Assembly (NCBI GenBank): GCA_018364485.1
Contig: JAGZLX010000042.1
Coordinates: 1 to 14,146 of the forward strand
Length of the DNA stretch: 14,146 nt
Reading direction: 5' to 3'
DNA from: Granulicatella adiacens
GTDB lineage: Bacteria; Bacillota; Bacilli; Lactobacillales; Aerococcaceae
Shown: piece by piece, positions 7,118 to 13,600 of the stretch
Layout: each line of letters starts with the position of its first letter
Position numbering within the stretch: the stretch's first letter is position 1
Position numbers and translations under genes: made by a program
The notes under the pieces: model-generated
What the model saw: only the letters and a program-made list of their open reading frames with translations
Told to the model about the DNA's origin: nothing
The model's database searches: none

Positions 7118-8076
7118 TTTTTCTTAAAAGTCCTAACTGCTTCTTTTAACTCAGCATCCACTTCTAAAATTTGACTCTTTGTAACTGAGGGAATCCCACA
7201 AGCGAGCGTATGTCCTCCGCCGCCGAAAGCTTGCGCAATGTAATTTACTGTTGGGCCTTTTGAACGTAAATGGACTCTGAAGGTTCCATCTTCTTGTTCC
7301 ACATACATACTCCACGCTAAAATTCCCTCAACCGTTCCAGGTACTGAAACGACAAGAGAAGCTAATTGGTCATTGGCTTGGAAACGATCAAGCACTTCTT
7401 TTGTTAAAACGACACTCGCCATTCCCTCAGGAGATACTTCTAAATGCTCGTAAATATATCCTGTCATTCGATTCACATTCAGCGGTTTTGTAATCATCTT
7501 ATCGGCGATTCCAGCTAAATCTACATCGTGTTGTATCAATTTTGATACAAGCGCAAAAGTTTTCGAAGTGGTTGACGGATATAAGAAGCGTCCTGTATCC
7601 CCGATAATCCCCGCATAGATGACATTAGCGGCATCTCTGTTCATTTGAAATGGTGTCGTTTCATTGAAAGCAAACTCTGCTATGATTTCACTTGCACTAG
7701 CGGCAGTTGTATCCACATAACAAACCTTTCCGTAAGGAGTCACGTTTGGATGGTGATCAATCTTAATCACCTCTTCGACATTCACTTCGAACGGACAGTT
7801 GACGAGTCGAGGTGTTGAACAGTCCACCACTATAACGAGCGATTTGTCGAATACTTCTTGAGTGATTTCGTCCATATCACCGATATACTTCAAGTTTTCA
7901 GGCATATCCCCTATAACGTAAACAGACTTTTCTGGATAGGTTGCCTTAATCAGTTCACTAAGCCCTATTTGTGACCCTAAAGCATCTGGGTCGGGCTTTC
8001 TATGTCTTAAAATCACAATTGAGTCTGTTTTTTCAATCTCCATGATAATTTCTTGTAATAATTCTTTGTAATTCAT
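7114..8076 (-). CDS. nrnA: NrnA-like DHH/DHHA1 phosphoesterase, first tandem copy
   Basis: This is a paralogue of the next gene, also 320 residues. It aligns without gaps over at least the first 290 positions, and by eye about half the residues are identical. All catalytic motifs are present: H25/D29/D31 (HRKPDPDALGSQ), the VVDC aspartate D85, D107-H108-H109, D160 (GIIGDTGRF) and GGGGH at 285-289. The expected activity is hydrolysis of 2-5 nt RNAs and/or pAp or pApA in the cytoplasm. Its ATG is only 2 bases after the ytoI stop, and its ribosome site (GGAAAG) lies inside the end of ytoI, so the two are probably translationally coupled. As I recall, B. subtilis keeps a single nrnA next to ytoI. 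The close coupling makes this copy the likely counterpart, with the following copy the duplicate. It is the only gene here ending in TGA. Confidence 0.92.
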   Translation of the reverse strand: MNYKELLQEIIMEIEKTDSIVILRHRKPDPDALGSQIGLSELIKATYPEKSVYVIGDMPENLKYIGDMDEITQEVFDKSLVIVVDCSTPRLVNCPFEVNVEEVIKIDHHPNVTPYGKVCYVDTTAASASEIIAEFAFNETTPFQMNRDAANVIYAGIIGDTGRFLYPSTTSKTFALVSKLIQHDVDLAGIADKMITKPLNVNRMTGYIYEHLEVSPEGMASVVLTKEVLDRFQANDQLASLVVSVPGTVEGILAWSMYVEQEDGTFRVHLRSKGPTVNYIAQAFGGGGHTLACGIPSVTKSQILEVDAELKEAVRTFKKN

Positions 8077-8078
8077 TC

Positions 8079-9395
8079 TTAATTTCTTTCCATTAATTGA
8101 TTTGACATAATCGCTTTAGCAACGATTGAATTTTCTAGCAGTACTGAGATATCTAATTTAGATACCTTGCGACCATTATCTAGCATTTGCATTTGAATCA
8201 CGATGTTACTTTCGATTGGAATCATCTTCAAATAGTGCATTTCTAACTGTTCAATCACCGTATTACGACGTTGGCTTCTATGAATAAACTCTTTGGAAGC
8301 AACAGAGACTACTTCACATAGTACCCCAAAAGAAAGCATCCCAAGATTATTCGTCATTTGTGGGGTTACCGTGAAACTGAAGTGTGCGCCAGTTGGGTTC
8401 ACTTCAACAATCTCCAAGTTTTCACTCACGTCGTCTTCAAATGTATTACCCACTTGAGGTTGGCGTTGTGTCAACTGCATTGCTTTCATCACATCACGAC
8501 GCGAAATAATGCCGATTAGTTCCATATTGTCTTGAACTACCGGTAGCATCTCCAGTCCGTTCCAAATCATTGAATGGGCCACACTAGCTACTGAAGCATG
8601 TAATTTTGACACAGATGGATTTTTCGTCATCACACGTTCCATCGTTAACGTATCTGATTTCCCCAAAATATCTTTAGCTGAAACGACTCCCACTAAACGA
8701 TTCGAATGATTTACCACTGGAAAACGAGAATTCCCTGTCTTTTCGCTAAGAATGCGATACTCTTTAACGGTTTGGTCCATCTTTAAGTAATTCGTATTCT
8801 CAATATCATTATAAATATCAGCAACAATCATGATTTTCTTTTTAATCAGTTGGTCAGTCATCGCACGGTTGATAAGACTGGCAACGGTAAATGTATCGTA
8901 AGTTGTTCCCATTAATGGAATTTTAAGTTCATCTGCTTTTTGAATTAATTGAGGTGTTGCTTGGAATCCACCAGTAATTAAAACAGCAGCTCCTTGATTT
9001 AGAGCGAGTAATTGCGCATCTTCACGATTTCCGATAATCACAAGCGATTCTGGTTGAATATAACGCGTCATGGCGTCTAGTGTCATCGCACCAATAACAA
9101 AGCGGTTTAAGATTTTATCTAACCCTTCGTGACCACCGAATACTTCCCCTTCAATAATCTTAATAATTTCTCCAAAAGATAGTTTTTCTAGATTATCTTT
9201 TGTTTTGCGTTCAATACGAATCGTTCCAACGCGTTCGATAGTCGAAACAATCCCAATATTCTCGGCTTCCTTAATAGCACGATAAGCCGTCCCTTCGCTC
9301 ATTTCCATATTCTTTGCGATTGAACGGACTGAGATTTTCTCTCCAACCGGTAGTGATTCAATATAACGAATGATTTGTTGATGCTTTGATGTCAT
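8079..9395 (-). CDS. ytoI: HTH-DRTGG-CBS-CBS-hotdog regulator, YtoI family
   Basis: A 438-residue protein with the domain order of B. subtilis YtoI, and about the same length. It has an N-terminal helix-turn-helix (about 1-65, with SVRSIAKNMEMSEGTAYRAI forming the helices). A DRTGG domain follows (about 70-180, ITGG at 140-143), then two CBS domains (about 192-247 and 254-308). The C-terminus is a hotdog fold of the 4HBT thioesterase type (about 328-438). CBS pairs usually bind adenine nucleotides, and the HTH suggests DNA binding, so it is probably a nucleotide-responsive transcription factor. No acyl-CoA substrate can be named. The start is ATG behind GAGGGG. It is first in a unit with two NrnA-like genes (2-base gap to the next), hinting that it senses or controls a nucleotide those enzymes turn over. 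That link is inference. Confidence 0.9.
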   Translation of the reverse strand: MTSKHQQIIRYIESLPVGEKISVRSIAKNMEMSEGTAYRAIKEAENIGIVSTIERVGTIRIERKTKDNLEKLSFGEIIKIIEGEVFGGHEGLDKILNRFVIGAMTLDAMTRYIQPESLVIIGNREDAQLLALNQGAAVLITGGFQATPQLIQKADELKIPLMGTTYDTFTVASLINRAMTDQLIKKKIMIVADIYNDIENTNYLKMDQTVKEYRILSEKTGNSRFPVVNHSNRLVGVVSAKDILGKSDTLTMERVMTKNPSVSKLHASVASVAHSMIWNGLEMLPVVQDNMELIGIISRRDVMKAMQLTQRQPQVGNTFEDDVSENLEIVEVNPTGAHFSFTVTPQMTNNLGMLSFGVLCEVVSVASKEFIHRSQRRNTVIEQLEMHYLKMIPIESNIVIQMQMLDNGRKVSKLDISVLLENSIVAKAIMSNQLMERN

Positions 9396-9439
9396 AATAT
9401 CCCCTCTGTATTAAAAAAATGAAACACCCAACTTAAACT

Positions 9440-9476
9440 GTACTATTATTGTACTAAAGTTTCGGGATAAATACTA
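9440..9476 (-). promoter_or_regulatory. Candidate ytoI promoter with a GTAC inverted repeat
   Basis: TACAAT (9448-9453) on the minus strand is a good -10 box, but the sequence 17 bases upstream (TAGTAT, 9471-9476) is a poor -35. The -10 box lies within GTACTATTATTGTAC (9440-9454), an interrupted palindrome that could be an operator. A weak -35 with an overlapping repeat fits a regulated promoter, possibly controlled by YtoI itself. Confidence 0.3.
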
Positions 9477-9480
9477 GAGC

Positions 9481-9515
9481 AAAAATAAAAAAACTGGCCA
9501 AAACAGGCCAGTTTT
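9481..9515 (-). terminator. Terminator of the ScaR-like regulator gene
   Basis: Perfect 10-bp arms AAAACTGGCC (9490-9499) and GGCCAGTTTT (9506-9515) enclose a 6-base loop. On the minus strand TTTTTTTATTTTT follows. It begins 9 bases past the stop codon, which shows that the short regulator ends naturally here. Confidence 0.93.
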
Positions 9516-9524
9516 ATCACTATT

Positions 9525-9929
9525 TTATTCTGAAAATGGTGGTATTTCTTCTCCATGAGGACAATGTGTTGGATTCCCTAAAAATTCCGCTAATCGCTCT
9601 GTCATTTCTACAGTAGAAGCATGTTCAAGAATTTCTGCTTGATCATGAACAGACTCTCCACTAAATCCAAGTGATTTTACGAGAAAAACTTCCCATATTT
9701 TATGAGAACGAATCAAGCGTTCAGCCACTTTAATGCCCTTCTCTGTTAATTTTGCACCTGTATAACGGATGTATTCAACCGTCCCATCATGTACTAGCTT
9801 ATTCAACATTTCTGTTGTGGAAGCTGCTGAAAGGTCCAGCATTTGATTGATGGCCTTATTCGTCACAAATTTATCTTTACCACCCAATTTATAGATTGTT
9901 TTAATGTAATCTTCCTTATTTGGTGTCAT
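9525..9929 (-). CDS. Short DtxR/MntR-family (ScaR/SloR-like) metal-dependent regulator
   Basis: This is a metal-sensing transcription repressor, probably for Mn2+ (possibly Fe2+) uptake genes. I chose ATG 9929 (134 residues) because AAAGGAGAT lies 5 bases upstream and the N-terminus MTPNKEDYIK matches ScaR/SloR. A longer in-frame start has neither. The winged HTH spans about 1-70 and the dimer/metal domain about 71-134. Ligand positions that I recall from Streptococcus gordonii ScaR are all present at the same numbers: D7, E99, E102, H103 (site 2) and E80, C123, H125 (site 1). The fourth site-1 ligand, D160, lies in the SH3/FeoA-like third domain, which is absent; full-length relatives have about 215 residues. 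Glu at 99, where DtxR has Cys, favours manganese. A terminator follows directly, so this is not a visible frameshift. It is a single-gene unit, not next to a transporter. Confidence 0.85.
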   Translation of the reverse strand: MTPNKEDYIKTIYKLGGKDKFVTNKAINQMLDLSAASTTEMLNKLVHDGTVEYIRYTGAKLTEKGIKVAERLIRSHKIWEVFLVKSLGFSGESVHDQAEILEHASTVEMTERLAEFLGNPTHCPHGEEIPPFSE

Positions 9930-9934
9930 AAGCC

Positions 9935-9943
9935 ATCTCCTTT
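9935..9943 (-). promoter_or_regulatory. Ribosome site that sets the regulator start
   Basis: The minus strand reads AAAGGAGAT, 5 bases before ATG 9929. No such site precedes the longer in-frame start at 9965, which also overlaps the predicted promoter. Confidence 0.85.
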
Positions 9944-9955
9944 CATTTCCATAAT

Positions 9956-9968
9956 AGTATAGCATACT
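9956..9968 (-). promoter_or_regulatory. Extended -10 promoter overlapped by a 13-bp inverted repeat
   Basis: The minus strand reads TATGCTATACT across 9956-9966, an extended -10 element (TG-N-TATACT) of the kind used with weak -35 boxes. The same bases form a perfect 5-bp inverted repeat, AGTAT-AGC-ATACT (9956-9968). A repeat covering the -10 box fits an operator, and autorepression by the metal regulator is plausible but not shown. Confidence 0.5.
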
Positions 9969-9984
9969 TCATGAATGAAAAACA

Positions 9985-10022
9985 GAACAAAGAAAGAGCC
10001 TTAGGAAGCTCCTAAGACTCTT
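9985..10022 (-). terminator. Intrinsic terminator of adhE
   Basis: Arms at 9994-10006 and 10010-10022 form a 13-bp stem with one G-U wobble in the minus-strand RNA and a 3-base loop. On that strand TTTCTTTGTT follows. It starts 14 bases past the adhE stop codon. Confidence 0.87.
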
Positions 10023-10036
10023 ATCATTATTCTTAA

Positions 10037-12670
10037 TTATTTGATACGACCTGGACGTTCTTTATATCCATAGTAAGCGTCAGCAAGAATTTCTTCCATA
10101 TCAGCTACCATTGGTAAACGTGGGTTTGCAGGTGAACATTGATCTTCATAAGCAAGCATTGCAATTTCATGAATTGTATCTAACCATTCTTTATGGTCAA
10201 CACCTTGAGCTTTGAAGTTCATTTCGATTCCTACAGCTTCTCCTAATTCGTAAACAGCTTTAGCAAGAGCATCCACTGCTTCTTCAGGAGTTGAAGATGG
10301 TAATCCTAACATACGAGCGATGTCTTGGAATTTTTCATCTGCACGGTAGTAGTTGTATTTTGGCCATGTAGCTGCTTTAGCAGGACGTGTACCATTGTAA
10401 CGAATTACGTATGGTAATAGGATCGCATTTGTACGTCCGTGAACTGTGTGGAAGAATCCACCAACCTTATGTGCCATTGAGTGGCTCATTCCAAGGAACG
10501 CATTCGCAAATGCCATACCAGCCATTGTAGAAGCATTATGCATTTTTTCGCGTGATACGAAATCGGCATTTTTCACACTGCTTACTAAGTTTTCAAATAC
10601 TAATTTGATTGCTTGCAATGCTAAACCATCAGTATAGTCGTTTGCAAGTGTTGAAGTGTACGCTTCGATGGCGTGAGTTAATACGTCCATACCAGTATCC
10701 GCAGTTACAAAGTCTGGAACTGTCATAACTAATGCAGGGTCAACAATCGCAATTGTTGGCGTTAATGAGTAGTCAGCTAATGGATATTTACGGTTATTAG
10801 CTTTATCTGAAATTACCGCGAATGGTGTTACTTCAGAACCTGTACCAGAAGTTGTTGGGATACCAACGTATTTAGCACGTTCCCCTAATTCTGGGAATTT
10901 GAATGCACGTTTACGAATATCCATGAATTTTTGAACTAAGTCACGGAAGTCCACTTGTGGTTGTTCGTAGAACATCCACATCACTTTCGCAGCATCCATT
11001 ACAGATCCACCACCAAGTGCAACGATTGTATCTGGCTCGAAGCTCTTCATGATTTCTGCACCACGATTTACTGTTGTGATGTCTGGATCTGGTTCTACGT
11101 CTGAGAATACTTCATAAATTACTTTGTTTGGACGTAATTCTAATTGTTCAATAACACGTTGTAAGAATCCTAATTTAACCATTGCTTGGTCAGTTACGAT
11201 CATTACACGGCTTACATTTTTCATTTTTTGTAAGTATTGAATTGAATCGCGTTCGAAATAGATTTTTGATGGAACTTTAAACCATTGCATGTTATTTCTA
11301 CGTCTCCCTACTTTTTTGACATTTAATAGATTTACAACACTCACGTTATCCCCAACTGAGTTACGTCCGTAAGAACCGCAACCTAATGTTAATGATGGGA
11401 TAAATGCGTTATAAACGTCCCCGATACCACCAAAAGTAGAAGGAGCATTCCAGATAACACGAATTGCACGAACAACGCGTCCGAATTCTTTCGCTAATTC
11501 AGCGTCTTCTGTATGAATCGCTGCTGAGTGTCCTAAACCGTGGAACTCAACCATTTGACGTGCTTTATCAATACCGTCTTCACGAGATTCTGATTTAAGA
11601 ATTGCAATCACTGGAGAAAGTTTTTCACGTGTTAACGGTTCTTTTTCGCCAACTTCTTTACATTCTGCAGCAAGAATGTTTGTTCCTTCTGGAACTGAGA
11701 ATCCAGCTTGTTCAGCAATCCATGCGGCTGGTTTACCAACGATGTTTGCATTTAATTTAGCACCAGCACAGTTTTTGCTGTTTGCTTTTACGCCGAAGCA
11801 GAATTCTTCTAATAATGCTTTTTCTTTTTTATTTACAAAGTAAGTATGGTAGCTCTTTAATTCTTTAACAAATTCATCGTAAATTTCTTTATCAATAATC
11901 GCTGCTTGTTCAGAAGCACATACCATACCATTATCGAATGATTTACTCATTACGATATCGTGAGCTGCTTGACGAATGTTAGCAGTTTTTTCAACGTAAG
12001 CTGGAACGTTACCCGCACCAACCCCAAGAGCTGGTTTACCACAAGAGTATGCAGCTTTAACCATCGCGTTACCACCTGTTGCTAAGATAGTAGCAATACC
12101 ATCGTGGTTCATTAAAGCGTTTGTCGCTTCAATAGATGGGTGTTCAATCCATTGAATACAGTTTTCAGGCGCTCCTGCTGCAATTGCTGCATCACGAACG
12201 ATTTGAGCTGCATGTGCAGAACTTTGTTGAGCTGATGGATGGAATGCGAACACGATTGGGTTACGTGTTTTTAATGCGATTAACGATTTGAAAATTGCAG
12301 TTGAAGTTGGGTTTGTTGTAGGTGTGATACCACAGATAACCCCTACTGGTTCTGCGATTAATGTTAATCCAGTTACTTCATCGTCTGAAATAACGCCAAC
12401 TGTTTTAGTGTGACGCATGTTGTGCACCACGTGTTCGCAGGCAAATAAGTTTTTCGTAGCTTTGTCTTCGAAAACCCCACGTCCTGTTTCTTCGATTGCA
12501 TGTTGTGCTAATACACCGTGTTGGTCTAACGCAGCAACTGATGCTTTTGCCACAATGTAATCCACTTGTTCTTGATTTAACAAGCGGAATTCATCTAAGG
12601 CTTTCAACCCATTCTCCACGAGACGGTTGATTTCTTGTTGTACTTGGTTGTTGTTTTTTTCTTCACTCAC
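10037..12670 (-). CDS. adhE: Bifunctional acetaldehyde-CoA/alcohol dehydrogenase
   Basis: AdhE reduces acetyl-CoA to acetaldehyde and then ethanol, oxidising two NADH, in mixed-acid or heterolactic fermentation. It forms cytoplasmic spirosome filaments in other species. The 877 residues match the family. The N-terminal aldehyde dehydrogenase half (about 1-445) has the nucleotide motif GVGAGNVP (216-223) and catalytic C251 (GMVCASEQ). A linker near 450-465 leads to the iron alcohol dehydrogenase half (about 461-877). That half has GGGSVMDAAK (553-562) and the Fe ligand set D662, H666, H730 and H744. All key residues are intact. The start codon is GTG, 8 bases after GGGGGA. The gene stands alone between two terminators, with a rich control region upstream (12690-12854) that includes a Rex-like site, as expected for an NADH-consuming pathway. 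Confidence 0.97.
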   Translation of the reverse strand: MSEEKNNNQVQQEINRLVENGLKALDEFRLLNQEQVDYIVAKASVAALDQHGVLAQHAIEETGRGVFEDKATKNLFACEHVVHNMRHTKTVGVISDDEVTGLTLIAEPVGVICGITPTTNPTSTAIFKSLIALKTRNPIVFAFHPSAQQSSAHAAQIVRDAAIAAGAPENCIQWIEHPSIEATNALMNHDGIATILATGGNAMVKAAYSCGKPALGVGAGNVPAYVEKTANIRQAAHDIVMSKSFDNGMVCASEQAAIIDKEIYDEFVKELKSYHTYFVNKKEKALLEEFCFGVKANSKNCAGAKLNANIVGKPAAWIAEQAGFSVPEGTNILAAECKEVGEKEPLTREKLSPVIAILKSESREDGIDKARQMVEFHGLGHSAAIHTEDAELAKEFGRVVRAIRVIWNAPSTFGGIGDVYNAFIPSLTLGCGSYGRNSVGDNVSVVNLLNVKKVGRRRNNMQWFKVPSKIYFERDSIQYLQKMKNVSRVMIVTDQAMVKLGFLQRVIEQLELRPNKVIYEVFSDVEPDPDITTVNRGAEIMKSFEPDTIVALGGGSVMDAAKVMWMFYEQPQVDFRDLVQKFMDIRKRAFKFPELGERAKYVGIPTTSGTGSEVTPFAVISDKANNRKYPLADYSLTPTIAIVDPALVMTVPDFVTADTGMDVLTHAIEAYTSTLANDYTDGLALQAIKLVFENLVSSVKNADFVSREKMHNASTMAGMAFANAFLGMSHSMAHKVGGFFHTVHGRTNAILLPYVIRYNGTRPAKAATWPKYNYYRADEKFQDIARMLGLPSSTPEEAVDALAKAVYELGEAVGIEMNFKAQGVDHKEWLDTIHEIAMLAYEDQCSPANPRLPMVADMEEILADAYYGYKERPGRIK

Positions 12671-12689
12671 TTGTGATTTCCCCCAGTGT

Positions 12690-12707
12690 TTGTTATTTTT
12701 ATCACAT
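12690..12707. promoter_or_regulatory. Rex-like redox operator at adhE
   Basis: TTGTTATTTTTATCACAT matches the Rex consensus that I recall, TTGTGA-N6-TCACAA, at 10 of 12 half-site positions with the correct 6-base spacer. It sits just downstream of the proximal -10 box, over the expected transcription start, where a repressor would block initiation. Rex senses NADH/NAD+ and controls adhE in many Firmicutes. A further TTGTGA half-site occurs at 12671-12676. Confidence 0.6.
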
Positions 12708-12711
12708 ATTT

Positions 12712-12740
12712 ATCTTACAACATTTTTCGTTAAATGTAAA
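12712..12740 (-). promoter_or_regulatory. Proximal adhE promoter
   Basis: TTTACA (12735-12740) and TAAGAT (12712-12717) are 17 bases apart on the minus strand. Transcription would start near 12705, inside the Rex-like site, giving a leader of about 35 bases. Confidence 0.55.
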
Positions 12741-12793
12741 TGCTTTTCATTAAAAAAGTTCTTAATGAAAACAGATTCATTTGTTTTCATTTC
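12724..12793. repeat. Phased TTTTCATTAA repeats upstream of adhE
   Basis: Four copies of a 10-base element occur: TTTTCGTTAA (12724-12733), TTTTCATTAA (12744-12753), its inverse TTAATGAAAA (12762-12771) and TTTTCATTTC (12784-12793). The direct copies start at 20 and 40 base intervals. Copies 2 and 3 form a perfect 10-bp inverted repeat. The inverse copy also pairs with copy 4 over 10 bases (12764-12773 with 12782-12791). They overlap or flank the -35 box. They look like binding sites for a regulator on one DNA face, or alternative RNA hairpins if transcribed from the distal promoter. The binding protein is unknown. Confidence 0.6.
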
Positions 12794-12826
12794 CCCTTTC
12801 ATAATTGATTCCTAACCTATATCTCC

Positions 12827-12854
12827 ATTCTAACCATTATTCCCAAAATATCAA
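12827..12854 (-). promoter_or_regulatory. Possible distal adhE promoter
   Basis: TTGATA (12849-12854) and TAGAAT (12827-12832) are 16 bases apart on the minus strand. It lies after the terminator of the upstream unit. If used, it would give adhE a leader of about 150 bases containing the inverted repeats. Confidence 0.45.
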
Positions 12855-12898
12855 TACTTTTTGCGAACTTTTTGTAATCCTTTACATTCTTTTTAATA

Positions 12899-12930
12899 CA
12901 AAAAAAGAAGTCGGTAACTTAACCGACTTC
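12899..12930 (-). terminator. Terminator of the tgt-yajC-comN unit
   Basis: Perfect 9-bp arms GAAGTCGGT (12907-12915) and ACCGACTTC (12922-12930) enclose a 6-base loop. On the minus strand TTTTTTTG follows. It begins 6 bases past the stop of the small gene. Confidence 0.92.
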
Positions 12931-12936
12931 CTTCAT

Positions 12937-13212
12937 TTAAAATAATTCACTTAAATTAATATCATCCAGTGAAATTTCTTTATTCGTTTGTGCTTCTAAA
13001 GATTCAAAATCAAAGTATTCATTAATACTTAACTGATTAATTTGAAAGATGCGTTCGAATAGATTATCAGGAACACTCTTCTTCCAACGGTAATCTGCAA
13101 AATAGTGTGCAAGATCTTCCGATTCAATCGTTGTATAACCTAAGTCATTAAACTCACCGACTTTATAATACAACCAAGTCTTATATTGATTCTTCAAACT
13201 ATCTTTATCCAT
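12937..13212 (-). CDS. ComN-family post-transcriptional regulator-like protein
   Basis: A small 91-residue acidic cytoplasmic protein with no membrane segment. The stretch KVGEFNDLGYTTIESEDL (about 17-34) followed by YRWKK (41-45) resembles the ComN/YrzD family. In B. subtilis that protein acts post-transcriptionally on the comE competence mRNA and is encoded in the same tgt-yajC-secDF neighbourhood. I assign the family from this pattern and context; competence function here is not shown. The tail after about residue 60 is rich in acidic and hydrophobic residues and is less conserved in my memory. The ATG is 3 bases after the yajC stop, with only a weak AGAAGAG ribosome site inside the end of yajC, so translational coupling is likely. 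A strong terminator follows. Confidence 0.7.
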   Translation of the reverse strand: MDKDSLKNQYKTWLYYKVGEFNDLGYTTIESEDLAHYFADYRWKKSVPDNLFERIFQINQLSINEYFDFESLEAQTNKEISLDDINLSELF

Positions 13213-13215
13213 TGA

Positions 13216-13533
13216 TTACTCTTCTTCAGTTGCTACATCATCAGTATAAACTTCGTGATTTGTTGGAGCAGATTCTGTAACAACATGGTGAATTGCAGCA
13301 CGTTCGAATGTAAGGATAACTCCTTCGCAATCTAGGTCAACTGTGTTATTTACAGTATCGATGTTATAGATAACACCGTGTAATCCGCCGATTGTAACAA
13401 CTTTATCTCCAATTTTCATCGCATCTCTTTGTGCTTGAATTTCTTTTGCACGTTGACGTTGTTTACGGCCGAAGAACCAGAACGCTCCCCCTGCTACAAC
13501 AATATATGCAATTAATAATGTCATTTGATCCAT
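13216..13533 (-). CDS. yajC: YajC-family Sec translocase accessory subunit
   Basis: YajC is a small inner-membrane partner of SecDF in the Sec protein export system. The 105-residue protein has one N-terminal transmembrane helix (about residues 4-22, TLLIAYIVVAGGAFWFFG). A basic stretch follows (RKQRQRAKEIQ), then the family core: MKIGDKVVTIGGLHGVIYNI (about 39-58). The C-terminal tail is acidic (ends TEEE), as is common in the family. The start is ATG with AGG 7 bases upstream. It follows tgt by 67 bases with no terminator in between, the usual tgt-yajC order, and is tightly coupled to the small gene downstream. Nothing looks abnormal. Confidence 0.93.
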   Translation of the reverse strand: MDQMTLLIAYIVVAGGAFWFFGRKQRQRAKEIQAQRDAMKIGDKVVTIGGLHGVIYNIDTVNNTVDLDCEGVILTFERAAIHHVVTESAPTNHEVYTDDVATEEE

Positions 13534-13600
13534 AATCTTACCTCATTTCCAATTTCTATGTTCTTACTTTATCAAAAAAGTCGCTTTATTTCTATATTCT

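Noticed and set aside
12766..12779. CcpA cre-like site TGAAAACAGATTCA upstream of adhE
   Set aside because: It lacks the conserved central CG and has a further mismatch, and it coincides with the TTTTCATTAA repeat cluster, which explains it better.
12627..12815. Plus-strand frame of about 60 codons across the adhE start
   Set aside because: Covers the adhE promoter, the Rex-like site and the repeats; the peptide is AT-driven Phe/Leu/Ser-rich with no start signals.
13534..13600. Terminator or promoter between tgt and yajC
   Set aside because: Only a weak AT-rich 6-bp hairpin without a proper T-tract, and no paired -35/-10 boxes, are visible.
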